Shown in pieces: positions 19,203 to 27,397 of a stretch of DNA of 52,312 bases. The DNA is from Achromobacter xylosoxidans. Its GTDB lineage: Bacteria > Pseudomonadota > Gammaproteobacteria > Burkholderiales > Burkholderiaceae_B. Each line of letters begins with the position of its first letter. The first letter of the stretch is position 1. Position numbers and translations under genes: made by a program. The DNA is taken from the NCBI RefSeq assembly GCF_002192695.1, contig NZ_MTLG01000096.1:1-52312 (forward strand), given 5' to 3'. The notes below the pieces were generated by a model that did not search any database, was not told the DNA's origin, and saw nothing but the letters and a program-made list of their open reading frames with translations.

Positions 19203-19817
19203 ATGCTTACGCTCTACCATGCGCCGCGCTCGCGGTCGTTCCGGATACTCTGGCTGCTCGAAGAACTGGGCGTGCCCTACGACACCGAAATGGTGTCCAT
19301 CCGCGGCAGCGACAGCGCGGGCCACATGCCCTCGGATTACATCGACATCCACCCGCATCGCAAGGTGCCGGCCCTGGTGCACGACGGCGTGCCCATCTTC
19401 GAGACGCCGGCAATCGCACTCTATCTGACCGACCTGTTCCCCCAGGCGGGGCTGGGGCCGGTGGCGGGCGACCCGCTGCGCGGTCCCTACCTGACCTGGC
19501 TGGCGTACTCCACCGGCGTGTTCGAGCCCGCCATGGCCGAGCGCGCCTTCAAGACGCCGCATCACGCGGGCGCGCTGGGCTGGGGCTCGGCCGAGGAGGT
19601 CGAGCAGGTGCTGACCCGGGTCCTGCAGGCGCGGCCGTTTTTCCTGGGCGAGAAGTTCTCGGCGGTGGACATCGTGCTGGGCGGAACCCTGCAATACATG
19701 ATGCAGGTGAAGGTCATGCCCGAGACGCCCGTGTTCACGGCCTATGCCGAGCGGCTGGGCGACCGCCCGGCCATGCATCGCGCCCTGCAGCGCGACGGGG
19801 ACATCGAGGACGCCTGA
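19203..19817 (+). CDS. Glutathione S-transferase family protein
   Basis: A 204-residue GST starting MLTLYHAPRSRSFRILWLLEELGVPYD. The N-terminal thioredoxin-like half has HRKVPALVHDGVPIFETPAIALYL, where VPAL carries the cis-proline and ETPAI is the glutathione contact. The C-terminal half is helical, with FFLGEKFSAVDIVLGGTL. It probably conjugates glutathione to an electrophile. It is distinct from the YfcF-type GST at 15 kb. The ATG at 19203 was chosen over an earlier GTG-type start because it begins the fold directly. Confidence 0.87.
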   Translation: MLTLYHAPRSRSFRILWLLEELGVPYDTEMVSIRGSDSAGHMPSDYIDIHPHRKVPALVHDGVPIFETPAIALYLTDLFPQAGLGPVAGDPLRGPYLTWLAYSTGVFEPAMAERAFKTPHHAGALGWGSAEEVEQVLTRVLQARPFFLGEKFSAVDIVLGGTLQYMMQVKVMPETPVFTAYAERLGDRPAMHRALQRDGDIEDA

Positions 19818-19833
19818 GGCGGCGCCCCGGGCT

Positions 19834-20487
19834 TTAGCCGCGACCGATGCGCGCGCTCAGGTCCGCCTGCCATTCCTGGGGGCGGCCCAGGTAGCGGCTG
19901 GGCTCCAGCATCTCGCAGACCCCATCGCGTTCCAGCGCCAGGGTGGGAAAGCCGCTGCCGCCGACCTGCGCCAACAGCTTGCGGCTGGCGGCGATGTGCG
20001 CGGCGGTTTCGGCGCCCTGCGCCGCGGCGTAGGCCGCGCGGAAGGCCTCCGGGTCCAGGCCGATGTCGGCGGCCAGGGACTGCAGCACGGCCGGATCGGC
20101 GATGCGCAGGCCTTGCACGTAGTGCGCGCGCTGGATGCGCTTGAGCAGGTCCAGCCCGCGGCCGGCCAGCGTCTGCGCGGCCAGGATGGCGGTGGTGGGC
20201 GGCTCGGAATCGAACACCGCGCCCTCATCGCGCAACAGGCCGTTGAAATAGTCGTCGCCAAAGGGCTGGCCGGTCAGGCCGGCGATGCGCTCGTCATGCG
20301 GCATGACGTAGCGGCGCAGCCTGTCGGTGACCGGCTGGCGGTTGCTGCCCGTCATCATGCCGCCGCCATGCAGCGCGATGTCCAGGCCGGGAACGGCGCG
20401 AGCCGCCTCCACCAGCGGCGCGGCGCCATAGCACCAGCCGCAGAGCGGGTCGAAAATGTAATGCAGGGTGGGATTTGAGGTAGCCAT
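19834..20487 (-). CDS. DsbA family oxidoreductase (FrnE-like)
   Basis: A 217-residue protein with a thioredoxin-like active site FDPLCGWCYGA (Cys16, Cys19) at the very N-terminus, followed by the long helical insertion and the cis-proline loop GGSGFPTLAL typical of the DsbA/FrnE group. There is no signal peptide, so it is cytoplasmic and may act as an isomerase or glutathione-linked oxidoreductase. The ATG at 20487 gives a start just before the fold. A frame open to 20550 would add about 21 unlikely residues. Confidence 0.85.
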   Translation of the reverse strand: MATSNPTLHYIFDPLCGWCYGAAPLVEAARAVPGLDIALHGGGMMTGSNRQPVTDRLRRYVMPHDERIAGLTGQPFGDDYFNGLLRDEGAVFDSEPPTTAILAAQTLAGRGLDLLKRIQRAHYVQGLRIADPAVLQSLAADIGLDPEAFRAAYAAAQGAETAAHIAASRKLLAQVGGSGFPTLALERDGVCEMLEPSRYLGRPQEWQADLSARIGRG

Positions 20488-20584
20488 GGCGTCATGGTAG
20501 ACGCGGGCAGGGCTGGCAGGAAGCCTGGCGGGGTAGCCAGAGTGTTGCATCGGCCGTGCAGATTGCCTGCACGGCCGTTCGATA

Positions 20585-22060
20585 TCAACCGGCGATCTGC
20601 ACGCCGATCCAGAACAGGCCAGCGGCCAGCAGCATCGAGGCGGGCAGGGTCAGCACCCAGGCCATCAGGATGTTGCGCACGGTGCTGCCTTGCAGGCCGC
20701 TCTTGTTGGCGATCATGGTCCCGGCCACGCCCGAGGACAGCACGTGGGTGGTGGACACCGGCAGGCTGAAGACGTTGGCGATGCCGATGGCGCCCATGGC
20801 CGTGACTTGCGCGGACATGCCCTGCGCGTAGGTCATGCCCTGCTTGCCGATCTTCTCGCCCACCGTCAGCACCACGCGGCGCCAGCCGACCATGGTGCCC
20901 GCGCCCAGTGCCAGGGCCACCGCCACGATCACCCAGAAGGGGGCGTATTCGGTGGTGGCCGTCAGGTCGGCGCGCAGGCGCTGCAGGTCGGCGCGTTCGC
21001 GGGCCGGCAGCCCTTCAATGCGCGCGACCTTCTTGGCCGTGTCGTCCAGGCAGAGCAGGTAGCGGCGCACGGAAATGCGCTTCTCGGCCGACAGGTCGGC
21101 GTAGTTGGACACGCCGTGCAGGTCGGTCTGCAGCGCGGCGATGGTCGGCATGGTCAGTTCGGGATCGCAGCGGAAGTTGCGCGGCAGCTCGGTGGTCGCG
21201 TCCACGCGCTTGAGCGCCAGGTATTCGCCCAGCATGGCTTCATTGCGCTGGTAGAACACGTTCAGGTGGTTGGCGGCGTCGCGGGTGCGTTCGATCTGGT
21301 AGGTGGTGCTGTTGGTGTCCAGCACGAAGTTGGCGGGCACGATGCCGATCAGCACCAGCATGATCAGGCCGATCCCTTTCTGGCCGTCGTTGGAGCCGTG
21401 CACGAAGCTCACGCCCATGGCCGACAGCACCAGCACCAGGCGGTTCCAGAAGGGCGGATGCTTCTTGTTGTCGATGGCGCGGCGCTGTTCTGGCGTCTTG
21501 TGCATCTTGGAAAGCGGCAGCCAGCGCTTGAGCGCCAGCAGCAGGCCGCCCGCCACCAGGAAGCCGGCCACCGGCGACACCACCAGCGACAGGCCGATGT
21601 CGATGGCCTTGCCCCAGTTGACGCCGTCCGCCAGCGGCAGGTCGGTGATCAGCGCGTTGGCCAGGCCCACGCCCAGGATCGAGCCGATCAGCGTGTGCGA
21701 GCTGGACGCCGGAATGCCGAAGTACCAGGTGCCCAGGTTCCAGGCGATGGCAGCGGCCAGCATGGCGAACACCATGGCCAGCCCGCGGCCGGTATCCACG
21801 TTGATCAGCAGCTCCACCGGCAGCAGGTGCACGATGGCATAGGCCACGCCCACGCCGCCCAGCAGCACGCCGAGGAAGTTGAATATGCCGGAAAGCACCA
21901 CCGCCAGATGCGGCGGCATGGCCTTGGTGTAGATGACCGTGGCCACGGCGTTCGCCGTGTCATGGAATCCGTTGATGAATTCGAAGGCCAGGACGAAAGT
22001 CAGGGCCAGCGCAAGGCTGAGGCCGACCCAGAGGTCTAGGCCGTGGAAGAGGTCGAACAT
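20585..22060 (-). CDS. pit: PiT family inorganic phosphate transporter
   Basis: A 491-residue membrane protein with two PiT repeats. The first signature GFHDTANAVATVIYT is at residues 31-45 and the second, SFVHGSNDGQKGIG, is near the middle. A long soluble loop (about residues 255-365) separates the halves, as in E. coli PitA. It imports phosphate, as metal-phosphate complexes, driven by the proton gradient. No Pap/DUF47 regulator lies beside it. Upstream, on its strand, TGC-AATAAT makes an extended -10 near 22086-22094, and a palindrome lies at 22107-22118. Confidence 0.92.
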   Translation of the reverse strand: MFDLFHGLDLWVGLSLALALTFVLAFEFINGFHDTANAVATVIYTKAMPPHLAVVLSGIFNFLGVLLGGVGVAYAIVHLLPVELLINVDTGRGLAMVFAMLAAAIAWNLGTWYFGIPASSSHTLIGSILGVGLANALITDLPLADGVNWGKAIDIGLSLVVSPVAGFLVAGGLLLALKRWLPLSKMHKTPEQRRAIDNKKHPPFWNRLVLVLSAMGVSFVHGSNDGQKGIGLIMLVLIGIVPANFVLDTNSTTYQIERTRDAANHLNVFYQRNEAMLGEYLALKRVDATTELPRNFRCDPELTMPTIAALQTDLHGVSNYADLSAEKRISVRRYLLCLDDTAKKVARIEGLPARERADLQRLRADLTATTEYAPFWVIVAVALALGAGTMVGWRRVVLTVGEKIGKQGMTYAQGMSAQVTAMGAIGIANVFSLPVSTTHVLSSGVAGTMIANKSGLQGSTVRNILMAWVLTLPASMLLAAGLFWIGVQIAG

Positions 22061-22106
22061 GGAGGCGGGGGAGGTTCCGGCGAGAGGAGCCGATTATTGC
22101 AGATTT

Positions 22107-22118
22107 GTGACCTGTCAC
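22107..22118. promoter_or_regulatory. Palindrome upstream of pit
   Basis: GTGAC-CT-GTCAC is a 5-bp inverted repeat with a 2-base centre, lying where the -35 region of a pit promoter would be (the -10 is near 22086-22094). It could be an operator. The bound protein is not known, and it is not a proper Pho box. Confidence 0.3.
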
Positions 22119-22164
22119 TGGTTGCTTGCGGCTACCAAGTGCAGGCGGCTGACTCCGCCCGAAG

Positions 22165-22290
22165 TCAGAATTTCGAATACTGGAACTCGATTTCCATCGG
22201 TTTACCCAGATTTGCGGACGTATCCGCCTGGATCAGCATCACCGCCAGGACGCCCAGATACAGGAGGCATAGCCACAGGGTTCTTTTCAT
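22165..22290 (-). CDS. DltX-like 41-residue membrane microprotein
   Basis: A short gene directly after dltD: 13 bases separate the stop and the ATG, and AAGGA lies in that gap. The product has a basic start (MKRTLW), one hydrophobic helix (about residues 5-20), and a short outer tail ending exactly in FQYSKF followed by the stop. DltX of Gram-positive dlt operons is also about 45-50 residues, has one helix, and ends in a matching F-x-Y-x-x-F pattern (FIYNEF-type), with a tyrosine proposed to carry the acyl group. Same spacing, same terminal position and a DltD neighbour make this a strong candidate for a Gram-negative acyl-transfer microprotein. Direct evidence is lacking. Confidence 0.68.
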   Translation of the reverse strand: MKRTLWLCLLYLGVLAVMLIQADTSANLGKPMEIEFQYSKF

Positions 22291-22303
22291 GGTCGGCCGT
22301 CCT

Positions 22304-23428
22304 TCATGGGTAGAAAACTTCCGCGATCTTCTGGTTCACGCGCAGCCAGCCCAGTTCCCCCAGGTGCTGCACGTCCCGCAGCGTCCCCACTTCGAAGGGG
22401 GCGCTGTACATGTCCATGCAACGCATGGCGTAGCGCTGGCACAGCGCCGCCACCTCCCGCTGCACGGGGCCGAACCGGTCCAGGTCCTTGAACACCAGCG
22501 GATGCAGCGGCTGCATGACGAACAGGGCGTTGACCCCGCGCTGGCGCAGCAGCGCCATCAGGGCGTCCAGTTCGCGCAGCTCGTCGCGGCCGGTCAGCGG
22601 CTGGGGCAGATAGGCGGTCTTGCCGCCCTCGGGAATGCTGCGCAGGTATTTATTGAAGAACTCGTCGCGCACGGCGTAGCGGTTGCCGCCCATCAGGGCC
22701 TGTTCGGCGTGCTGGGCCTCGGCGGCCAGCGCCTCCCAGTCCACCACCCGGGCGGCCGGGGGCGGCCCCTCGCGTTCGCGCTCGGGAGCAGGCGCCGCGT
22801 AGGCGGGCGTCCACAGATCGACCAGGCGCTGGCGGAAGACGTAGGCCTGTTCGGCCGCCATGGACCACGCGACGCCCGCGTCGCCCTTGGCCCGCAGCCA
22901 GCGCGCCACCTCCGCCCGGCCCTCGGGCTGCCGCAGCAGGCGCGGCAGCAGCGGGTTGGCGTGCTCCTTGAACTCGTCGGGACCCAGCCCGCCTTCGCCG
23001 TCGAACCAGCCCGGCGACAGCATCACCACCACGCGCGAGGCCGGCGACAGGTCCTCGGCCATCGCCGCCAGCACCAGTTGCATGCCCAGCGACTGGAAGC
23101 CCGAATGGCCGTAGGCCAGCACGGGCATCTGCAATTCGTCGGCCAGGTAGCGGTAGGGCACGAAGCGCAGGTCGTTGCTGGTCAGTTCCGACGAACCCAG
23201 GATCACCAGCCGGTCGCCCGTGCGCAGAGCCTGGCTCATGCGGGACAGGTTGCGGGTCTGCTCCTGCAACGTATTGCCCAGGTTGGGGATGTAGATGCCC
23301 GGGGCGGCTGCCGGCACCGGTTCCGTCTTCAGCGCCAGCGCGTGCAGGGCGCCCCACCCGGCGGCAGCCGCCGCGGCCAGGGCCAGCGCCGCCGCCAGCG
23401 CATGCTGCCGTAGTGTGCGTTTGAACAT
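22304..23428 (-). CDS. dltD: DltD-like envelope acylation protein
   Basis: A 374-residue protein with an N-terminal membrane anchor (about residues 9-33) and an outward SGNH-hydrolase-like domain. The serine block is VILGSSELTSND, there is a SPGWF motif matching SPQWF in DltD, and the C-terminal DVQHLGELGWLRVNQ matches the D-x-x-HLG-x-x-GW block holding the catalytic His. DltD works in D-alanylation of envelope polymers with DltA, DltB (an MBOAT protein), DltC and DltX. In this window it has only the DltX-like neighbour downstream. Upstream lies mogA on the other strand, so the other partners, if present, are elsewhere. Confidence 0.8.
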   Translation of the reverse strand: MFKRTLRQHALAAALALAAAAAAGWGALHALALKTEPVPAAAPGIYIPNLGNTLQEQTRNLSRMSQALRTGDRLVILGSSELTSNDLRFVPYRYLADELQMPVLAYGHSGFQSLGMQLVLAAMAEDLSPASRVVVMLSPGWFDGEGGLGPDEFKEHANPLLPRLLRQPEGRAEVARWLRAKGDAGVAWSMAAEQAYVFRQRLVDLWTPAYAAPAPEREREGPPPAARVVDWEALAAEAQHAEQALMGGNRYAVRDEFFNKYLRSIPEGGKTAYLPQPLTGRDELRELDALMALLRQRGVNALFVMQPLHPLVFKDLDRFGPVQREVAALCQRYAMRCMDMYSAPFEVGTLRDVQHLGELGWLRVNQKIAEVFYP

Positions 23429-23709
23429 GGGGAACCAATGCCTTGCGGGGCGCTCTCTATTGGGACAGGTTTGTTAGCGGATGTTATCGAGCGGGCATGA
23501 CTGGAACAAGCGCGGGAAAGCGGGGCCAGGGTGCAATTCGCCTTTTTGCCACAGGGTCTCCGGCCTTCGCGCCGCCCGCCGCCGCGATTCCCGCAGGGAA
23601 GGAATGCGATAGCATCGCTCTGGCGGGCCTCTTCTGGATTTCCATGATTGACCTCGCCCGCGGCCGCATCCGCGCCGCCCGACTGTTTCTCACCAAGATT
23701 GCGCAGCCC

Positions 23710-24342
23710 ATGACCGCCACTACCCGTATCGCCCGCAAGCACCCCGACGAACTGATCGTGGGCCTGGTGTCCGTTTCCGACCGCGCTTCCAGCGGCACCT
23801 ATCAGGACCTGGGGCTGCCCGCGCTGCGCGAATGGCTGGGCGGTGCGCTGACCTCGCCTTGGCAGGCGGTGGACCGCCTGATTCCCGACGAACCCGCACG
23901 CATTTCCCAGACGCTGATCGAACTGGTGGACGGCTGCGGCTGCGACCTGGTCCTGACCACCGGCGGCACCGGTCCGGCGCGTCGCGACGTCACGCCAGAG
24001 GCCACGCTCGCCGTCGGCACCAAGGAAATGCCCGGCTTTGGTGAACAGATGCGCCAGATCAGCCTGCGCTTCGTGCCCACGGCCATCCTGTCGCGCCAAG
24101 TGGCCGTCATCCGGGAAACGCCCGAGCATGCCGCCCTGATCGTGAACCTGCCCGGCCAGCCGAAATCCATCCGCGAAACGCTGGAAGGGCTCAGGGGCGA
24201 GGACGGCGCCGTGCTGGTGCCTGGCATCTTCGCCGCCATTCCCTATTGCATCGATCTTATCGGCGGCCCGTATGCCGAAACCCGGCCGGAAGTCATCGCG
24301 GCCTTCCGCCCCAAATCCGCCCGCCGCAAGCCGCAGGCCTGA
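23710..24342 (+). CDS. mogA: Molybdopterin adenylyltransferase
   Basis: A 210-residue MogA-like protein. LVLTTGGTGPARRDVTPEATLAV is the nucleotide-binding core (shown here in part as TTGGTG), followed by EMPGFGEQMRQISLRFVPTAILSRQ and LNLPGQPKSIRETLEG-type sequence that closely follows E. coli MogA. It adenylylates molybdopterin before molybdenum insertion. I chose ATG 23710 (MTATTRIARKHPDEL); an in-frame ATG at 23644 would add 22 residues without family support. The 281 bases upstream are shared with divergent dltD and hold no other gene that I can see. Confidence 0.9.
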   Translation: MTATTRIARKHPDELIVGLVSVSDRASSGTYQDLGLPALREWLGGALTSPWQAVDRLIPDEPARISQTLIELVDGCGCDLVLTTGGTGPARRDVTPEATLAVGTKEMPGFGEQMRQISLRFVPTAILSRQVAVIRETPEHAALIVNLPGQPKSIRETLEGLRGEDGAVLVPGIFAAIPYCIDLIGGPYAETRPEVIAAFRPKSARRKPQA

Positions 24343-24403
24343 CCTGGCGCTGCGTTATATTGGCCGCCCCAGCCACCCCCAACCGCTCGAGAGTCCCATC
24401 GCC

Positions 24404-24742
24404 ATGAAGGTCCGCACCGTTTTGTCCCTTACTGTCCTGGCAGCCTTGTCGGCCTGCGCCAACGTCAAAGACGTGCGCGACCGCGATCCGGTCTTCTACG
24501 GTTCCACCCAGCGCACGGCCGAGGACTATACGGCCTGCGTCGCTGAATCCTGGAAGAACCTGGGCGTCAATTTCCAGCAGAAGGCGGTGCGCAACGGTTT
24601 TGAACTGATCCAGGAAGACAGCCTGGGCGTCGAAGCCGTGCTGACCACCACGCACTGGAAGGGCAAGACCGAAGCGCGCCTGTCCACGCGCATCGCGCGC
24701 CGCGACCAGAGCATCATCGAGCCCGCCAACCTGTGCCTGTGA
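24404..24742 (+). CDS. Small lipoprotein, function unknown
   Basis: A 112-residue protein with a lipoprotein signal peptide: MKVRTVLSLTVLAALSAC, where the lipobox LSAC puts the lipidated Cys at position 18. The mature part is about 95 residues with two further cysteines (one near the C-terminus) and no motif that I recognise. It would be anchored to a membrane in the periplasm. Its stop overlaps the GTG that could start the next gene, so it is probably co-transcribed with the M23 peptidase and may be an envelope factor. Confidence 0.8.
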   Translation: MKVRTVLSLTVLAALSACANVKDVRDRDPVFYGSTQRTAEDYTACVAESWKNLGVNFQQKAVRNGFELIQEDSLGVEAVLTTTHWKGKTEARLSTRIARRDQSIIEPANLCL

Positions 24743-24747
24743 ACGCC

Positions 24748-25617
24748 ATGCAGCATCGTCGCGACGTCCTGCGGCTGGGCCTGGCCGCGGCCGCTCTCTG
24801 CCTGGGCCTGCCGGCCCGCGCGCAGCAGCAGAGCGGCTTCATCAGCCGCAAGCTCAATGTCCCCGTGCCTGGCGGCGTGGCCGTCCTGGGCCTGGGCAAT
24901 GCCGAGCGCGCGCCCGAGGTCAGCTTCCTGGGCCGGCGCGTGCTGGTCGTGCGCGAAGAGGGCAAGCAGTGGATCGCCGTGGTCGGCATCCCACTCAGCG
25001 TGAAGCCGGGCGAGCAGCAGGTGGATATCAAGGACGCGCAAGGCAAGCGTGTGCTGTCCTTCAGGGTCGGCGCCAAGGAGTACAAGGCGCAGCACATCAC
25101 GCTGAAGAATCCGCGCCAGGTCAATCCGGATCCGGATGACATGAAGCGCATCGAACGCGAACAGGCCGAGCAGGCCGCGGCCAACCGCGCCTATCGCGCC
25201 GGCATCACGCCCAGCAATCTGCTGCTGGATCGCCCGGTGAACGGCGGCCGCCTGTCCAGTCCCTTCGGCCTGCGGCGCTTCTTCAATGGCGAGGAGCGCA
25301 ATCCGCATTCGGGCCTGGATTTCGCCGTGCCCTCGGGCACCCCGATCAAGGCGCCGGCCGCTGGCGTGGTCGTGCTGGTGGGGGATTACTTCTTCAACGG
25401 CAAGACGGTGTTCCTGGACCATGGCCAGGGCTTTGTCAGCATGTTCTGCCACATGTCGGCCATCGACGTGAAGGTCGGCGACGAAGTGCCGCGCGGCGGA
25501 TTGGTGGGCAAGGTCGGCGCCACCGGCCGCGCCACCGGTCCGCACCTGCACTGGAACGTCAGCCTGAACGACGCGCGCGTCGATCCGGCCATCTTCATCG
25601 GGGCATTCAAGCCCTGA
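24748..25617 (+). CDS. M23 family metallopeptidase (LytM domain)
   Basis: A 289-residue exported protein. An N-terminal signal with a hydrophobic core LRLGLAAAALCLGLPARA is cut near Ala-Gln. A beta-rich M23 N-terminal domain comes next, then a LytM domain with all zinc residues: His187 and Asp191 in HSGLD, and His266/His268 in GPHLHW, with His235 as an extra active-site His. It should be an active peptidoglycan endopeptidase in the periplasm. The start could also be GTG 24739, which overlaps the lipoprotein stop. Confidence 0.92.
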   Translation: MQHRRDVLRLGLAAAALCLGLPARAQQQSGFISRKLNVPVPGGVAVLGLGNAERAPEVSFLGRRVLVVREEGKQWIAVVGIPLSVKPGEQQVDIKDAQGKRVLSFRVGAKEYKAQHITLKNPRQVNPDPDDMKRIEREQAEQAAANRAYRAGITPSNLLLDRPVNGGRLSSPFGLRRFFNGEERNPHSGLDFAVPSGTPIKAPAAGVVVLVGDYFFNGKTVFLDHGQGFVSMFCHMSAIDVKVGDEVPRGGLVGKVGATGRATGPHLHWNVSLNDARVDPAIFIGAFKP

Positions 25618-25653
25618 TCCATCCCGGGATTGGGGGCGCGGACCTGCGCGCCC

Positions 25654-25941
25654 TCAGGCCGTGGCGGCCTGCTGCGCGATCAGTTGCAGCACGTGCTGGT
25701 GCACGCGCTCGGCATAGTCCATCTGCTGCCGCACGTCGAGCTGCTCGGCTTCCTGTTCGTCCAGGCAGTTGTCGTACTTGGTCTTGGCGTCGGCGTAGGT
25801 CAGGCCGGTATTGCGCAGGCTGTTGATGAAGGCCTCGCGCGACTGGTGCAGCAGGCGCAGGCCTTCCTCGCCCTTGACGAATTTTCTTCGCGCGAGGGCA
25901 AGCTGGTCGGCGGCGGCTTGCAGATCTTGTGTCAGGTCCAT
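25654..25941 (-). CDS. Hypothetical protein, small and helical
   Basis: A 95-residue protein with no motif I recognise. It is Gln- and Ala-rich, probably all helical, with a charged middle (RKFVKGEEGLRLLHQSREAFINSL) and a heptad-like pattern that could support coiled-coil pairing. There is no signal peptide. It is transcribed in the same direction as infA, 152 bases downstream of it, and is convergent with the M23 gene. The gene is probably real, as the reading frame has native codon use, but its function is unknown. Confidence 0.65.
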   Translation of the reverse strand: MDLTQDLQAAADQLALARRKFVKGEEGLRLLHQSREAFINSLRNTGLTYADAKTKYDNCLDEQEAEQLDVRQQMDYAERVHQHVLQLIAQQAATA

Positions 25942-26093
25942 CTTGCTTTCATGCTTATCCTGCCGGCGTCGCGCCGGGCAGAGGGCGCCATTCTTTCATG
26001 AACGGGCGCTCCACGCATTACGGCATTGCGCGGCCCAGGTTTAGGGCGGGCGCGAAAGGGGAGCCGGCGCGGGGCCGGCCCTGTCGCCTTGGC

Positions 26094-26357
26094 TTAGCGG
26101 CGGAACTGCTGGGGACGCTGCGGCGCGGGACCGCGCTCGTCCTTGTGGCGGAAATTGATGCGGCCCTTGGTCAGGTCATACGGCGACATTTCCAGGGTGA
26201 CGCGGTCGCCAGCCAGGATGCGGATGCGGTGCTTGCGGATGCGGCCGGAGGCGTAGGCGCCGACTTCAATGCCGTTGTCCAGCTTCACACGGTAGCGGCT
26301 ATCGGGCAGCACTTCGTCAACGATGCCGTCCAGTTCGATGAGTTCTTCTTTAGCCAT
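26094..26357 (-). CDS. infA: Translation initiation factor IF-1 (87-residue form)
   Basis: An S1/OB-fold protein beginning [29 protein letters not shown], with [30 protein letters not shown]. It binds the 30S A site with IF-2 and IF-3. The C-terminal extension [12 protein letters not shown] makes it longer than the 72-residue form. Betaproteobacteria often have a second, 72-residue IF-1 in the ribosomal protein region, so this is likely the stand-alone paralogue. AGGAGAAAAGA precedes the ATG. A 491-base gene-free region lies upstream. Confidence 0.95.
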   Translation of the reverse strand: MAKEELIELDGIVDEVLPDSRYRVKLDNGIEVGAYASGRIRKHRIRILAGDRVTLEMSPYDLTKGRINFRHKDERGPAPQRPQQFRR

Positions 26358-26848
26358 TCTTTTCTCCTATCAAAACGCGCAGCCATACCGACGGCATGGC
26401 GCGCCGCGCAAGGCGGCAAGCGCGTCGGACCCGGACTAGCGGGTCCAGCGGTTTGAACGTAAAACGTCCGGGCAAGCGCGGGTATGGGCCACGGCATCCG
26501 AAGCGGATGTCTGAAATGACGGATACTCGCGCCGCGTGGGCAGTGTGCGCGCGATGCGCGGCTTGGTCGCGGCGGCGCATTTTGCGCAAATCGCCGGAAG
26601 AAGCGGGGTGTAGCGGTTGCTGCCAGGCCGCGCAACGATGGAGATGGAGGCGCGCCTGGCGGAGGCGGGTTTGTTCCGGGTAAACCAGGCACGTCCTGGG
26701 TTGTCCCGGAGCATTGCCCGCAGGCCGTACAGGTTGGCACTCAGAGTGACCGAAGCCCGGTTTTTGCGGAAAAATCACGGACTTATGTTACTGCAAAGCG
26801 CAATGATTAGCCAGTATTTATCTGTCACCGCGCCGTGATAGTTGTTGC
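26358..26848. other. 491-base gene-free region upstream of infA
   Basis: No credible coding frame is seen. It contains a perfect hairpin GGACCCG-GACTAG-CGGGTCC (26427-26446) about 70 bases before the infA start, and an AT-richer block at about 26760-26825. On the minus strand that block has TGGCTA, a 17-base gap and TAACAT, a weak promoter candidate. If used, infA would have a leader of about 400 bases. Confidence 0.4.
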
Positions 26849-27397
26849 TCAACGACTCTGGCCCGAGGGGATCCGATTCCGGTATTCGCTTTCCACCTGG
26901 CCGAGCACGGACCAGAACGGGCCAGGGGCGCGGCCGGCCAGACGGGCCTCCAGCACGCCCAGGTGCACATGCCAGCCGCCGGCCACGTCCACCATGCCAT
27001 CGCGCGAGTCCAGCTTGCGGTGCGTCAGCACCAGGCGCGTTTCCTGGCCCTGCGGCGACAGTTCGAACGTGACTTCTGAGGGATGGCCAGGGGAGCCTCC
27101 CCAGGTGAACGCCAGCAAGTGCGGCGGTTCGCAGCGCGTGACGATGCCTTGCGTCGTCACGCCGCCCTCATACGGCTTGTAGGCGGCGGGCACCGGCTCG
27201 GCCACCGAGGACAGGTCGGCGTGCATGAAGCGCAGCGTGACGCCGCCGCCTTCGCGCAGCTCCATGTCGCCGGACGCCAGCCAGCGGCCGCGTTTCTCCG
27301 ATTCGGTGAGGAATGCCCAGACCTCGTCGACGCTGGCGGGCAGGATCCGCGTGAAGCGGATGGAGGTGGGGTCCAGGACCACGCCGTGTTCACTCAT
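26849..27397 (-). CDS. SRPBCC / AHSA1-family protein
   Basis: A 182-residue START-like (SRPBCC) protein of the AHSA1 type: FTRILPASVDEVWAFLTESEKRGRWLASGDMELREGG near the start and LAFTWGG...VTFELSPQGQETRLVLTHRKL in the middle. These proteins have a hydrophobic cavity and often pair with an ArsR regulator. The gene overlaps the upstream arsR-type gene by 8 bases and has GGAGAA before its ATG at 27397, so the two are one operon. The ligand is unknown. Confidence 0.88.
   Translation of the reverse strand: MSEHGVVLDPTSIRFTRILPASVDEVWAFLTESEKRGRWLASGDMELREGGGVTLRFMHADLSSVAEPVPAAYKPYEGGVTTQGIVTRCEPPHLLAFTWGGSPGHPSEVTFELSPQGQETRLVLTHRKLDSRDGMVDVAGGWHVHLGVLEARLAGRAPGPFWSVLGQVESEYRNRIPSGQSR

Noticed and set aside
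26064..26080. A terminator after infA (GCCGGC stem)
   Set aside because: The stem is only 6 bp and the minus-strand T-run is three bases, so I do not list it as a terminator.
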